A stretch of DNA of 64,000 nucleotides from Rhodobacteraceae bacterium WFHF2C18 (lineage in GTDB: Bacteria; Pseudomonadota; Alphaproteobacteria; Rhodobacterales; Rhodobacteraceae). The notes beneath the pieces are model-generated. The model made no database searches. It was not told the DNA's origin and saw only the letters and a list, made by a program, of their open reading frames with translations. Every line of letters begins with the position of its first letter. The first letter of the stretch is position 1. The stretch spans positions 226,638 through 290,637 of the forward strand of contig NHTQ01000005.1 in NCBI GenBank assembly GCA_002166865.1, given 5' to 3'. Below are positions 15,383 through 24,220 of the stretch, piece after piece. Both the position numbers and the translations under genes were made by a program.

Positions 15383-15949
15383 ATGGTGAACACGGAGTAC
15401 GAGAAGGCGTATGTGAGACTGGCGTCGGATCTTGACTGGAAATGGCTGATGGCGCTGGGGATCATCATGCTGATCGGCGGCGTGATCGCGCTCTTCAATC
15501 CCTTTGCCGCCTCGCTGGCGGTGGAGTTCATCGCCGGGGCGGTCTTCCTGATCGCGGGGGCGGTGCAGTTGTGGCTGGCCTTCACGGCCAGCAGCCAGGA
15601 CACCGGCGACCGTTGGCTGAGCGGGATCCTGGGCGCGGCGCTGATCCTGCTGGCGGTTGCGCTGATCGCGAACCCGCTGGCCGGGTTGGTGACGCCGACC
15701 CTGCTGGTCGCGGTGCTGTTCGGCGTGATGGGCATCCTGCGGATCGCGCTGGCCTTCCGGGCCCGCCCGCGCGAGGGCTGGGGCTGGATCCTGGCCTCGG
15801 GCATCCTGTCGCTGATCCTGGCGGCGGTGATCCTTGTCGGGTTGCCGGGGGCGGCCATGGGCATCCTGGGCATCCTGCTGGGGATCGACCTGGTGATGTC
15901 CGGCGCCGTGTCGCTGGCCCTGGCCTGGCGCGCCCGCAGCGACGGCTGA
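15383..15949 (+). CDS. HdeD-family (DUF308) membrane protein
   Basis: The 188-residue protein has about six membrane helices arranged as repeated hairpins, typical of the HdeD/DUF308 family (LMALGIIMLIGGVIALFNPF near the N-terminus). An AGGAGG ribosome-binding site lies 7 nt before ATG 15383. E. coli HdeD helps acid resistance at high cell density; no function is known for this member. It is divergent from the FAD hydroxylase, inserted between two aromatic-catabolism genes, and may be unrelated to them. Confidence 0.87.
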   Translation: MVNTEYEKAYVRLASDLDWKWLMALGIIMLIGGVIALFNPFAASLAVEFIAGAVFLIAGAVQLWLAFTASSQDTGDRWLSGILGAALILLAVALIANPLAGLVTPTLLVAVLFGVMGILRIALAFRARPREGWGWILASGILSLILAAVILVGLPGAAMGILGILLGIDLVMSGAVSLALAWRARSDG

Positions 15950-15964
15950 GGCATGCCGCGGCGG

Positions 15965-15989
15965 CCCGCCGCGCGGCCCGCGCGGCGGG
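15965..15989. terminator. Bidirectional terminator-like hairpin
   Basis: CCCGCCGCGCG (15965-15975) pairs perfectly with CGCGCGGCGGG (15979-15989) around a 3-nt loop. It lies between the convergent hdeD-like and MBL-fold genes. Confidence 0.55.
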
Positions 15990-16019
15990 GAACCGGGCCC
16001 GGCAGGATGGCCGGCGCGC

Positions 16020-16970
16020 TCATCCCTGCAGGGCCTCCCAAAGGTCCATGTCACGCTCCGCCGTCCAGATGCGGGGCGTGTCGATTCCGCGGGCCTCGTC
16101 ATAGGCGCGGGCGACGTTGAAGGGCAGGCAATGCTCGTAGATCGCGTAGTCCGCGAACTTGGGGTCGCATTCCGCGCGCACGGCATCCCACGCTTCCTTC
16201 AGCGTGCCGCCGCGCGCGGCGACCCTGGCCGCCGGGCGGTAGGTGCTTTCCACGAAATCGCGGGTGTTCTCGATCGCGGCATTGACCATCTCGCGACCGA
16301 CAAGCGCATCGCCGCGGCCCGGCGCGATGGCATCCACGTCGAACCACTTGATCTCGTCCAGGGTATCGCCCCAGTCCGAGAAATGCCCGTCGCCGCAGTA
16401 GCAGGCCGAGTGGTATTCCACGATGTCGCCGGTGAACATCACGTTCTCGTCCGGCACGTGGATCACGATGTCGCCGGCGGTATGCGCGCGGCCCAGGTGC
16501 ATCAGATCCACCCGGCGGTTGCCGAGGTAGACGCTCATGGAATCGCTGAAGGTGGTGTTCGGCCAGGTCAGGCCCGGGATGCTTTCGTGGCCTTCGAAGA
16601 GGCGCGGGAAGCGCTGGAATTCGCTATCCCAGTCCTCTTTCCCGCGCTCGACGACCATCGCGCGGGCGGGATCGGACATCAGGATCTGCTGCGCGCCGTA
16701 GGCGCTGGCCCCCAGGACGCGCACGGCGTGGTAGTGGGTGAGGGCCAGGTGGGTGATCGGCTTGTCGGTGACCGAGCGGACGCATTCGATCACCTTGTTG
16801 GCCAGCCGGGGCGTGGCCTGGGCCTCGACCACCATCACGGAATCATCGCCGATGATGACGCCGGAGTTCGGGTCGCCCTCGGCGGTGAAGGCATAGAGGC
16901 CGCGGCCGACTTCGGTGAAGCTGATGGTCTTTTCGGTGGTATCTCCCTGGGAGGCGAAAGCCTTGGCCAT
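16020..16970 (-). CDS. MBL-fold metallo-hydrolase with a non-standard metal motif
   Basis: The 316-residue protein has the metallo-beta-lactamase fold: GVIIGDDSVMVVEAQ, then LTHYHAVRVLGAS, then HLGRAHTAGDIVIH and MFTGDIV. The usual HxHxDH motif is HYHAVR here, so the Asp-His pair of the second zinc site is missing while the later His and Asp are kept. Start ATG 16968-16970 was preferred over an upstream ATG that would overlap the divergent gene. It probably acts in the cytoplasm. Its location in the hmg region suggests a thioester or lactone hydrolase of aromatic catabolism; this is inference. Confidence 0.82.
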   Translation of the reverse strand: MAKAFASQGDTTEKTISFTEVGRGLYAFTAEGDPNSGVIIGDDSVMVVEAQATPRLANKVIECVRSVTDKPITHLALTHYHAVRVLGASAYGAQQILMSDPARAMVVERGKEDWDSEFQRFPRLFEGHESIPGLTWPNTTFSDSMSVYLGNRRVDLMHLGRAHTAGDIVIHVPDENVMFTGDIVEYHSACYCGDGHFSDWGDTLDEIKWFDVDAIAPGRGDALVGREMVNAAIENTRDFVESTYRPAARVAARGGTLKEAWDAVRAECDPKFADYAIYEHCLPFNVARAYDEARGIDTPRIWTAERDMDLWEALQG

Positions 16971-17043
16971 GTCTGGGATCCTTTCTTCAATGGACAGGTT
17001 GCGGGGGCTGTGCTTGGCTGCCGGGATGATGCGGAGCCGGTAC

Positions 17044-17586
17044 ATGCCCTATGTTGTGACGGGCGGGATGCTTGTCATCACCGCGGCGGTCCTGCTGGCG
17101 CTGGGGCGCTCGCCCCTGTGCCCCTGCGGCTATGTCGATCTGTGGGGCACCATCGGCACCGAGGAGGCGAACCAGCAGATCCTGGACTGGTACGCGCCCA
17201 GCCATCTGCTGCACGGGATCCTGTTCTATGCCGCGCTGTGGCTGGCGGTGCCGTGGATGAGCGTGGGTTGGCGGCTGGTGATCGCCACGGCGGTGGAATG
17301 CGGTTGGGAGATCCTGGAAAACACCGACGCGATGATCCAGCGCTACCGCGAATCGACGGCCGCGGCCGATTACATGGGCGACAGCATCCTGAATTCCGCA
17401 TCCGACATCGCGGCGATGTGGGTGGGTTTCGCCCTGGCCCGCGTCGTGCCGGTCTGGGTCAGCGTGGCGGTGGTGATCGGTTTCGAGGTGCTGACCGCGA
17501 TCGTGATCCGTGACGGGCTGCTGCTGAACATCGTCATGCTGCTCTGGCCGATCGAGGCCATCCGGGAGTGGCAGACGGCGGGTTAG
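17044..17586 (+). CDS. DUF2585 (UPF0314) membrane protein
   Basis: The 180-residue protein has about four membrane helices. Conserved features are the cysteine-containing loop SPLCPCGYVDLW after the first helix, SHLLHGILFY and WEILENT. This pattern identifies DUF2585, a family found in alphaproteobacteria, with no known function. The ATG at 17044 has GGAG 7 nt upstream; a start at 17026 would add six residues. It is divergent from the MBL-fold gene and ends 2 nt before the convergent fumarylacetoacetase-like stop. Confidence 0.83.
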   Translation: MPYVVTGGMLVITAAVLLALGRSPLCPCGYVDLWGTIGTEEANQQILDWYAPSHLLHGILFYAALWLAVPWMSVGWRLVIATAVECGWEILENTDAMIQRYRESTAAADYMGDSILNSASDIAAMWVGFALARVVPVWVSVAVVIGFEVLTAIVIRDGLLLNIVMLLWPIEAIREWQTAG

Positions 17587-17588
17587 GC

Positions 17589-18560
17589 TCATGGCGCGAC
17601 CTCCTGGTCGATCTCGCCGAAGAGCGCGTTGCCGGCGGGATCCTCCATCCAGATGCGCACGCGGTCGCCCGGGCGCAGGAAGGCGGTGCTGGGCGCGCCG
17701 CCCTGGATCGTTTCGACCATGCGCTGTTCGGCGATGCAGGAATAGCCGGCCCCGCCCTGATCGACGGGTTTGCCCGGGCCGCCGTCGAGCTTGTTGGAAA
17801 TGGTGCCCGAGCCGACGATGGTACCCGCCGGCAGCGGCCGGGTCTTCGCGGCATGCGCGATCAGCTGGCCGAAGTCGAAGGTCATGTCGATGCCCGCGTC
17901 GGCGCGGCCGAAGGGCCGGCCGTTGAGATCCACCCGCAGCACGCCGGAGAGCTTGCGCCCGTCCCAGCCCGGCAGGGCGTCGGGGGTGACGGCCAGGGGC
18001 GCGGCGGCGTTCGGCGGCTTGGACTGGACGAAACCGAAGCCCTTGGAGAGTTCATCGGGGATCAGGTGGCGCAGCGAAACGTCATTGAGCAGCATCACGA
18101 GGCGGATGGCCTGCGCGGCCTCGTCGGCGGTGGCGCCGCGCGGCACCGCGCCGGTGATGACGGCGACCTCGGCCTCGAAGTCTATGCCCCAGTCGAAGTC
18201 GCCGGTGATGGGCGCGGTAGCGGGCAGGATGGGATCGGAGACGCCTTGGTACATCAGCGGGTCGATCCAGAAGCGTTCGGGCATCTCGGCGCCGCGGGCC
18301 ATGCGCACCAGTTCGACGTGGTTGACGTAGGCCGAGCCGTCGAGGAACTGGAAGGCCCGTGGCAGCGGGGCCAGCGCGCGCGCCGGATCGAAAGGTTCCG
18401 GCGCACCGGCCAGCGCCTCGAGCCCCTGGGGCACCGCGGCGGCGTCCAGCGCCTGTTGCAGGGTCATGTCGCCCACGCGGCGGCAGGTCGTCATGTCGTC
18501 CGACACGATGACCAGCCGCCCGTCGGGGCAGCCCTCGTGGGGCAGGGTGGCGAGTTTCAT
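17589..18560 (-). CDS. fahA: Fumarylacetoacetate hydrolase family protein
   Basis: The 323-residue protein belongs to the FAH family. Metal-binding acidic residues occur in DFEAEVAVITG and LMLLNDVSLR, and GTIVGSGTISN and the late GAGYSCIAEQRM segments fit family landmarks. It should cleave fumarylacetoacetate to fumarate and acetoacetate, the last step of tyrosine/phenylalanine catabolism after homogentisate. The start overlaps the upstream MBL-fold gene by 4 nt in the operon hmgA-MBL-fahA. A maleylacetoacetate isomerase is not present in this stretch. The family also holds other C-C hydrolases, so the symbol rests partly on context. Confidence 0.87.
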   Translation of the reverse strand: MKLATLPHEGCPDGRLVIVSDDMTTCRRVGDMTLQQALDAAAVPQGLEALAGAPEPFDPARALAPLPRAFQFLDGSAYVNHVELVRMARGAEMPERFWIDPLMYQGVSDPILPATAPITGDFDWGIDFEAEVAVITGAVPRGATADEAAQAIRLVMLLNDVSLRHLIPDELSKGFGFVQSKPPNAAAPLAVTPDALPGWDGRKLSGVLRVDLNGRPFGRADAGIDMTFDFGQLIAHAAKTRPLPAGTIVGSGTISNKLDGGPGKPVDQGGAGYSCIAEQRMVETIQGGAPSTAFLRPGDRVRIWMEDPAGNALFGEIDQEVAP

Positions 18561-19429
18561 GCGGCCTCTCCTTCGAGCGCGATGGTGAGCCCGTCTTCGC
18601 CGATGTGCAGCGGGCCGGCGAAATGCGGCGCAACGGCGGCCTGCCAGTCGGCGCGGGTCATGCCCGCGTCGTTGTCGGGGATGAGGTGGTGGAGCGCAAG
18701 CGATTTGACCCCGGCCTGCGCGGCGATCCGCGCGGCTTCGGCGGCCGGGGTGTGGCTGCGCAGGATGTGCTGCTGCAGGCGGTCGTCGGGGTATCCCATA
18801 CGCGCCACGATGGTGCGCACGCCCGCGGGCAGCATCGCCTCGTGCACCAGGAGGTCCGCGTTGCTGGCGAAGGCGGCCATGCCCGGCATCGGGGCGGTGT
18901 CGCCCGACAGGACCACGGCGTGATCGCGGGTGGCCAGCCGCAGGGCATAGCTGTCGGTGACGGGCGGGTGGTCGTTGCGCAGGGCGGTCACGCTCACCGG
19001 GCCGATGTGCAGCGTGGTGGTGTCGTCGAGGACCTGCAGGGCGGCCAGCGGTGCGGGATCGGGCCGGCCCTCGTCGGCGATCCGCGTGTCGATGTCATGG
19101 GCCATCGAGGCCAGGAAGGCCTCCCAGTAGGTATCCAGCCCGGCCGGGCCGTGCACGGGCACCGGCCGCTTGAGCCCGGCGGTCCAGGCAGTGTGGAGAA
19201 GGGGCCCGAGTTCCAGGTAGTGGTCGGAATGCAGGTGGGTGACGAGGATCGCGTCGATCTCTGTCAGGGCCACGCCCGCACGCACAAGGCCCGCCGTGCA
19301 GCCCAGCCCGGCATCGACGAGGATCGTCTGCCCGGCCAGCCGCACAAGCGTGGAGGACGGCATCGAGGAGCCCGGCCGAATGGCCGGGCCGCCCTTCACC
19401 CCCAGCAGGGTGACGGAATTGTCGTTCAT
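18557..19429 (-). CDS. MBL-fold hydrolase (RNase Z-like) in the homogentisate operon
   Basis: The 290-residue protein has the full metallo-beta-lactamase motif [15 protein letters not shown] near residues 63-77. It also has [10 protein letters not shown] (aspartate ligand) and a late HHLIP histidine, like RNase Z/arylsulfatase-type enzymes. It sits between hmgA and the fumarylacetoacetase-like gene with 4-nt overlaps on both sides, so it belongs to the homogentisate operon. A tRNA-processing role is unlikely in that setting. Hydrolysis of a pathway intermediate or side product is plausible. Unlike the MBL protein at 16.0 kb, all zinc ligands appear intact. Confidence 0.85.
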   Translation of the reverse strand: MNDNSVTLLGVKGGPAIRPGSSMPSSTLVRLAGQTILVDAGLGCTAGLVRAGVALTEIDAILVTHLHSDHYLELGPLLHTAWTAGLKRPVPVHGPAGLDTYWEAFLASMAHDIDTRIADEGRPDPAPLAALQVLDDTTTLHIGPVSVTALRNDHPPVTDSYALRLATRDHAVVLSGDTAPMPGMAAFASNADLLVHEAMLPAGVRTIVARMGYPDDRLQQHILRSHTPAAEAARIAAQAGVKSLALHHLIPDNDAGMTRADWQAAVAPHFAGPLHIGEDGLTIALEGEAA

Positions 19430-20781
19430 TTGGTGCCCGGCGTTCCGTCGAACTTCTTGTCCAGGTCTGACCAGCAGTCGATGTAGTCGTCCTGCAGCGG
19501 CGCCTCGTTCGCGGCGAAGGCGGTCAGGTGCTGCGGGAAGCGGGTCTCGAACATGAAGGACATGGTGTTGTCCAGCTTTTCCGGTTTCAGATCGGCGTTG
19601 GAGGCCCCCTCGAAGGCGTCGCGGTCGGGTCCGTGCGGCAGCATCATGTTGTGCAGGCTCATGCCGCCGGGTACGAAGCCCTCGGGCTTGGCGTCGTACT
19701 GGCCGTAGATGTTGCCCATCAGCTCGGACATGATGTTCTTGTGGTACCAGGGCGGGCGGAAGGTGTCCTCGGCCACCATCCAGCGCTCGCGGAAGAGCAC
19801 GAAGTCGATGTTGGCCGTGCCCGGCACGCCCGAGGGGGCGGTGAGCACGGTGAAGATCGACGGATCGGGGTGATCGAAGAGGATCGCGCCCACGGGGCAG
19901 TAGGTCGTCAGGTCGTACTTGTAGGGCGCGTAGTTGCCGTGCCAGGCCACCACGTCCAGCGGGCTCTGCCCGATCTCGGTGACGTGGAACTGCCCGCACC
20001 ACTTGACGGTCAGGGTCGAGGGAACCTCGCGGTCCTCGAAGGCCGCCACCGGCGCCTTGAAGTCGCGCGGGTTGGCCAGGCAGTTGGCGCCGATCGGCCC
20101 GCGGCCGGGCAGTTCGTATTTCTGCCCGTAGTTCTCGCAGACGAAGCCGCGGCAGGGGCCCTCCAGCACCTCGACCCGGTAGACCAGGCCGCGCGGGATG
20201 ATGGCGATCTCCTGCGGTTCGATGTCGATGATCCCCAGTTCGGTGGCGAAACGCAGCCGGCCTTCCTGCGGGACGACCAGCAGCTCGGAATCGGCGGAGA
20301 AGAAGTATTCGTCCACCATCGACTCGGTGACCAGGTAGATGTGGCTGGCCATGCCCACCTGGGTGTTCACGTCGCCGGCGGTGGTCATGGTGCGCATGCC
20401 CGTCAGCCAGGTCAGCGCCTGGTCGGAGTGCGGGACCGGATTCCAGCGGTACTGGCCCAGCGAGATCACGTCGGGATCCACGTTGGGGGCGGACTTCCAG
20501 TAGGGCAGGTCGATCTTGGTGTAGCGGTGCGAATGCTTCACCGACGGTCTGATGCGGTAGGTCCAGGTCCGCTCGGGCGGGTTGGCGGTGAAGGCGGTGC
20601 CCGAGAGCTGCTCGCCGTAGAGGCCATAGTTGCACTTCTGCGGCGAGTTCATTCCCTGCGGCAGGGCGCCGGGCAGCGCCTCGGTTTCGAAGTCGTTGGC
20701 CCAGCCGGGCATGTAGCCTTCGTGCGTGCCGACGGGGGTCGTGGCCTGCTTGAGGCCGTGCGTGGTGCTCTGTTCGTTCAT
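19426..20781 (-). CDS. hmgA: Homogentisate 1,2-dioxygenase
   Basis: The 451-residue enzyme opens the ring of homogentisate with O2 and Fe(II), giving maleylacetoacetate. The sequence matches the family throughout: [20 protein letters not shown] at the start, [11 protein letters not shown] and the C-terminal [16 protein letters not shown] segment that includes iron-ligand histidines. Length is normal. It is the first gene of the operon hmgA-MBL hydrolase-fahA and is divergent from a MarR regulator. The 69-bp intergenic region holds an operator-like dyad. Confidence 0.95.
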   Translation of the reverse strand: MNEQSTTHGLKQATTPVGTHEGYMPGWANDFETEALPGALPQGMNSPQKCNYGLYGEQLSGTAFTANPPERTWTYRIRPSVKHSHRYTKIDLPYWKSAPNVDPDVISLGQYRWNPVPHSDQALTWLTGMRTMTTAGDVNTQVGMASHIYLVTESMVDEYFFSADSELLVVPQEGRLRFATELGIIDIEPQEIAIIPRGLVYRVEVLEGPCRGFVCENYGQKYELPGRGPIGANCLANPRDFKAPVAAFEDREVPSTLTVKWCGQFHVTEIGQSPLDVVAWHGNYAPYKYDLTTYCPVGAILFDHPDPSIFTVLTAPSGVPGTANIDFVLFRERWMVAEDTFRPPWYHKNIMSELMGNIYGQYDAKPEGFVPGGMSLHNMMLPHGPDRDAFEGASNADLKPEKLDNTMSFMFETRFPQHLTAFAANEAPLQDDYIDCWSDLDKKFDGTPGTK

Positions 20782-20808
20782 GGTGCGTCTCCCTTTGGCG
20801 GCGTGCGC

Positions 20809-20833
20809 TAACAGTTGAATTTGTAACTAACAA
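20809..20833. promoter_or_regulatory. Operator-like dyad between hmgA and marR
   Basis: The AT-rich tract contains AGTT (20813-20816), 8 nt, AACT (20825-20828), flanked by direct TAAC copies. It is the only AT-rich stretch between the divergent hmgA and marR starts. MarR proteins bind such short dyads, so it is the likely site of autoregulation and hmgA control. Confidence 0.45.
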
Positions 20834-20850
20834 GGGATTAGGTGGGCCCC

Positions 20851-21303
20851 ATGACGCATGATGACAATGGCGGGTTCGACCCGCGCGAATTCCTGCCGTA
20901 TCTGCTGAACCAGGCGGCCGAGGCGAGCAGCCTGGAATTCCAGGCGATCTACAAGGCGCGCTACGGGATGCTGCGCACCGAGTGGCGGGTGCTGTTCCAC
21001 CTGGGTATCTACGGGCGCATGACCGCCAAGGAGATCGCCGACCGCGCCACCATCCACAAGACCAAGATTTCGCGGGCGGTGCAGAAACTTGCGGGCCGGC
21101 GGTTCCTGGTACGCGAGCGTGACCCAGGCGACCGGCGGCGGGAATACCTGGAACTGACGCCGGCGGGGCGGGCCGCCTATCTGGATCTCAGCGCGGTGGC
21201 CAGCGAGTACGAGGCGCGGCTGATGGCCCCCTTCACGGAGGAAGAGGCGCAGCTGCTGCGCAGGATGCTGCACCGGCTGGCGCAGCGTCCCGCCGAACCC
21301 TGA
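20851..21303 (+). CDS. MarR-family transcriptional regulator, likely of the homogentisate operon
   Basis: The 150-residue winged helix-turn-helix protein has the MarR pattern. The recognition region is ADRATIHKTKISRAVQKL, and the wing is VRERDPGDRRREYLELTPAG. ATG 20851 has AGGTGGG upstream; a GTG at 20842 would add three residues. It is transcribed away from hmgA, which strongly suggests that it controls that operon, probably as a repressor relieved by homogentisate or a related aromatic acid. The ligand is inferred. Confidence 0.88.
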   Translation: MTHDDNGGFDPREFLPYLLNQAAEASSLEFQAIYKARYGMLRTEWRVLFHLGIYGRMTAKEIADRATIHKTKISRAVQKLAGRRFLVRERDPGDRRREYLELTPAGRAAYLDLSAVASEYEARLMAPFTEEEAQLLRRMLHRLAQRPAEP

Positions 21304-21335
21304 GGGTTTACTTCGGTGGCCAGGCCAGTCAGAGA

Positions 21336-22241
21336 ATGGGTATGGACAATCATGTCAAGGGCTTGGCCATCACGACGCTTGGGGTGCTCTTCGTGGTGCC
21401 CGATTCGCTGTTCATCCGCCTGATCGCGGCGGATGCGCCCACGATCATTTTCTTCCGCGGGCTGGTGTCGGGGACATTGGTGGGGCTGGGCGTGCTGGCG
21501 GTGCAGGGCACGCGCGGGTTCCGGGCCTGCCTGAACACCGGCTGGCCGGGGCTGATTTATACCCTGCTATTTGCCTGCGCTGTGCCCGGCTTCGTGCTGG
21601 CCGTGACGCTGACCAGCGTGGCCAACGTGGTCTTCATCATCGCGGCGATGCCCGTTTTCGCGTCGCTGTTCAGCCGGGTCTTCCTGGGCGAGCCGATCAG
21701 CCGGCGGATGGTGCTGACCATGGCCGGGGTTTTTGCCGGCATGGGGATCATCGCCTACGGATCGGGCGAGACGGCGCATGCCTCGTGGCAGGGCGACCTG
21801 GTGGCGCTTGGTGTCGCGGCGGCCTTCGCCGGCGCGATGACATCGGTGCGCAAGGTGCGGGCGACCTCGATGATCCCGGCGGTGCCTGTGGCGATGATCG
21901 GGACCGCGCTTATCATGTGGCCCTTCGCCGAACCGGCGGCGGCCTTTGCGGCGCAGTGGCCGCTGTTGCTGGCGCACGGGGCGGTGATGAGCATCTCGAC
22001 CAGCCTCATGACGCTGGGGCCCCGCTATATCACCTCTGCCGAGGTGGGGCTGCTGATCCTGCTGGAATCGGTGCTGGCGCCGCTGCTGGTCTGGGCCGTC
22101 GTGGGCGAGGACCCGGGCCCCTGGGCCCTGGTGGGCGGCGCGGTGGTGATCGGCGTGCTTTTCGTGTCCAACCTGGTCCTGCTCTGGCGCCGCCGCCCGC
22201 CCCGCACACCGCCGCAACCGCGCGTGGGGCCGGCGCCCTAG
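21336..22241 (+). CDS. EamA/DMT-family transporter
   Basis: The 301-residue protein has ten predicted membrane helices in two EamA repeats (ITTLGVLFVVPDSLFIRLIA at the N-terminus, LVALGVAAAFAGAMTSVRKV opening the second half). Such inner-membrane proteins export or import small metabolites. The substrate is unknown. Start ATG 21336 is used; ATG 21342 is also possible. The arginine/proline-rich tail (RRRPPRTPPQP) is cytoplasmic. The gene ends a few bases from the convergent mipZ stop. Confidence 0.88.
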   Translation: MGMDNHVKGLAITTLGVLFVVPDSLFIRLIAADAPTIIFFRGLVSGTLVGLGVLAVQGTRGFRACLNTGWPGLIYTLLFACAVPGFVLAVTLTSVANVVFIIAAMPVFASLFSRVFLGEPISRRMVLTMAGVFAGMGIIAYGSGETAHASWQGDLVALGVAAAFAGAMTSVRKVRATSMIPAVPVAMIGTALIMWPFAEPAAAFAAQWPLLLAHGAVMSISTSLMTLGPRYITSAEVGLLILLESVLAPLLVWAVVGEDPGPWALVGGAVVIGVLFVSNLVLLWRRRPPRTPPQPRVGPAP

Positions 22242-22247
22242 GCAGGC

Positions 22248-23057
22248 TCAGAAATCCGCCTGCACGCCCGGAAGTTCCAGCGCCTTGACAAGATCGCGCA
22301 GCTCCTGCCGGGCGGCCACGTTGGAGATGTTGAGCTGCTTCACGCCAACGTCCCTGAGATCAAGCAGCGTCAGACCCCGGGGGAAAAGCTCGCGGAAGAT
22401 CACGCGCTCGGAAAAGCCGGGGGCGGTGCGAAAGCCGATGCGCCTGGCCAGGTTTTCCAGCGCCTGCCCCATCTTCTGCTTGTTGATCATCTGCTGGGCG
22501 CCGAGGCGGTTGCGCACCACGACCCAGTCGATCGGTTTCAGCCCCGCCTGCGCGCGCAACTGTCGCGCGTTCCAGACCATTTCGGAATAGACCGAGGGGC
22601 CCAGGATTGTCTGCCCGTCGTTGTCCACCCGCGCCAGCAGGTCGAAATCCACGAAGCTGTCGTTGAGGGGCGTGATCAGCGTGTCGGCCAGGCTGTGGGC
22701 CACCTGGCTGAGCCGGGTGTGCGAGCCGGGGCAATCGATGACGATGAAATCGGAGTCGGGCTCGAGCTCGGCCACCGCGGCGGAAAGCCGGCGGTCATAG
22801 AGGTTCTCGCCGGGCTTGAGGCTTTCGGGGTCCACTTCCGGCAGATCGTGGAAGTAGGCGCTCGGCAGGTCCAGCGCGGAGCTTTCGATGTAGCGGCGCC
22901 TGTTGTCGGCATAGCGGGCAAAGCTGCGCTGCCGCAGGTCCAGGTCCAGGCCGCTGACCTTGTGGCCGAGACGGGCAAGCGCCGTGGCGACATGCATGGA
23001 CACCGTGGATTTGCCAGCCCCGCCCTTTTCGTTGCCGACAACGATGATATGCGCCAT
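22248..23057 (-). CDS. mipZ: Division-plane positioning ATPase MipZ
   Basis: The 269-residue ParA/MinD-type ATPase has the deviant Walker A motif KGGAGKST at residues 11-18. The MipZ-specific segment GLDLDLRQRSFARYADNR comes shortly after, with Walker B-like DFIVIDCPG later. In Caulobacter and relatives MipZ forms a gradient from the ParB-bound poles and blocks FtsZ assembly, placing the septum at mid-cell. The sequence fit is along the full length. It lies alone on the minus strand after the rpmE terminator. No parB is in the window. Confidence 0.94.
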   Translation of the reverse strand: MAHIIVVGNEKGGAGKSTVSMHVATALARLGHKVSGLDLDLRQRSFARYADNRRRYIESSALDLPSAYFHDLPEVDPESLKPGENLYDRRLSAAVAELEPDSDFIVIDCPGSHTRLSQVAHSLADTLITPLNDSFVDFDLLARVDNDGQTILGPSVYSEMVWNARQLRAQAGLKPIDWVVVRNRLGAQQMINKQKMGQALENLARRIGFRTAPGFSERVIFRELFPRGLTLLDLRDVGVKQLNISNVAARQELRDLVKALELPGVQADF

Positions 23058-23230
23058 GTCCCTGTCCCCCGGCGTGGTGGGCGGCTGGCCCGCCCCTTTG
23101 GAACCACATTATCTGGCATCGGCGGGATTTGAAAGACATAGATGGTGGGTTCCGCCCCGCGATGTGGGGGCGACAGGCCCGGTGCGCCGGCCCGCAGAGC
23201 CGCCGACGGCGAGACGGCGCCGGAACGAAA

Positions 23231-23256
23231 CGCGCCGCCCCGGGCGGGGCGGCGCG
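23231..23256 (-). terminator. Terminator of the rplS-rpmE transcript
   Basis: An 11-bp perfect GC stem (CGCGCCGCCCC with GGGGCGGCGCG, 4-nt loop) lies 28 bp after the rpmE stop. On the minus strand it is followed by a T-rich stretch (GTTTCGTT). Confidence 0.72.
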
Positions 23257-23284
23257 AGGGAAAGGCGCGCGGGCACGCGGGCGT

Positions 23285-23506
23285 TCAGAAGCCCAGGCCG
23301 GCGTACTTGTTCTTGAATTTCGAGACGCGGCCGCCGGTGTCCATCAGGCGCGAGCTGCCGCCCGTCCATGCGGGGTGGGCGGAGGGGTCGATGTCGAGCG
23401 TGAGCGTGTCGCCCTCGGCCCCGTAGGTGGAGCGCATCTGCACGACCGTGCCGTCGGTCAGCTTGACGTCGATGACGTGGTAGTCGGGGTGGATGTCTTT
23501 TTTCAT
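23285..23506 (-). CDS. rpmE: 50S ribosomal protein L31 (bL31)
   Basis: The 73-residue protein starts [14 protein letters not shown] and ends NKYAGLGF, as in alphaproteobacterial L31. It lacks the zinc-binding cysteines of the C+ form, so it is a C- paralogue that does not depend on zinc. It is part of the large ribosomal subunit near the central protuberance. It follows rplS by 11 nt, with which it is co-transcribed. Confidence 0.95.
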   Translation of the reverse strand: MKKDIHPDYHVIDVKLTDGTVVQMRSTYGAEGDTLTLDIDPSAHPAWTGGSSRLMDTGGRVSKFKNKYAGLGF

Positions 23507-23517
23507 CGCGGCTCTCC

Positions 23518-23910
23518 TCAGGCTTGCGCGCCCGACCGGGGCTTCCTGGGCTTGTAGGTGGTGTCCTCGGCGATCCGGGCCGACTTGCCGCGGCGCGAGC
23601 GCAGGTAGTAGAGCTTCGCGCGGCGGACGCGGCCACGGCGGATCACGGTGATGTTGTCGATGTTGGTCGAGTAGAGCGGGAAGACACGCTCCACGCCCTC
23701 GCCGAAGGAAATCTTGCGCACCGTGAAGGTGCCCGAGATGCCCTCGCCGTTCTTGCGGCTGATGCAGACGCCTTCGAAGTTCTGAACGCGCGAGCGGGTG
23801 CCCTCGGTCACCTTGTAGCCGACGCGCACGGTGTCACCCGCCTTGAAATCGGGAATGTCCTTGCCGAGCTCGGAGATCTGCTCGGCTTCGAGTTGAGCGA
23901 TCAGGTCCAT
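23518..23910 (-). CDS. rplS: 50S ribosomal protein L19 (bL19)
   Basis: The 130-residue protein fits bL19 ([54 protein letters not shown]). It sits at the interface of the two ribosomal subunits. Its C-terminal tail is charged and extended, as is usual in alphaproteobacteria. It follows a long untranslated leader containing several hairpins, which may control expression, and is followed by rpmE. Confidence 0.96.
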   Translation of the reverse strand: MDLIAQLEAEQISELGKDIPDFKAGDTVRVGYKVTEGTRSRVQNFEGVCISRKNGEGISGTFTVRKISFGEGVERVFPLYSTNIDNITVIRRGRVRRAKLYYLRSRRGKSARIAEDTTYKPRKPRSGAQA

Positions 23911-24220
23911 CGCCTTCGTCTCCTATCTGCTTGCGGTTTCACCCGCAAAGTTGCTGCGCGATCCGAGAGCTCCCGGTCTTCTTCCGGGTCCCCACCCGAG
24001 GGTGAGCCCGCCGGAGATCGGCTCGTCTTGCCTTTGTCGTCGTGCCATGCACGCACGTTCGTGATGCGGTGCATGCCGGGGGCGTCCTGTGGCAAAACGC
24101 AAGCTCCGCCAGAAGAAGACGGGAATCACGAAAACCAGCACCGCCCGGAATGCGCGCGATAAAGCAGATGTCCCTGACGATTTCAAGCCCGAACCGCGGC
24201 GGCGCGGGGGCGGAATGACG
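23911..24220 (-). promoter_or_regulatory. Long non-coding leader upstream of rplS
   Basis: This 310-bp gap between trmD and rplS holds no convincing gene. Several inverted repeats are visible: TTGCGG/CCGCAA (within 23930-23950), CCCGG/CCGGG (23970-23990) and CATGCAC/GTGCATG (24045-24076). A structured leader, possibly an autogenous control site or processing site, is plausible. I cannot match it to a named RNA family. Confidence 0.35.

Noticed and set aside
24089..24220. Small plus-strand gene starting GTG (lysine/arginine-rich) between rplS and trmD
   Set aside because: The frame runs on without stop into the antisense of trmD, has no ribosome-binding site, and does not resemble a known small protein.
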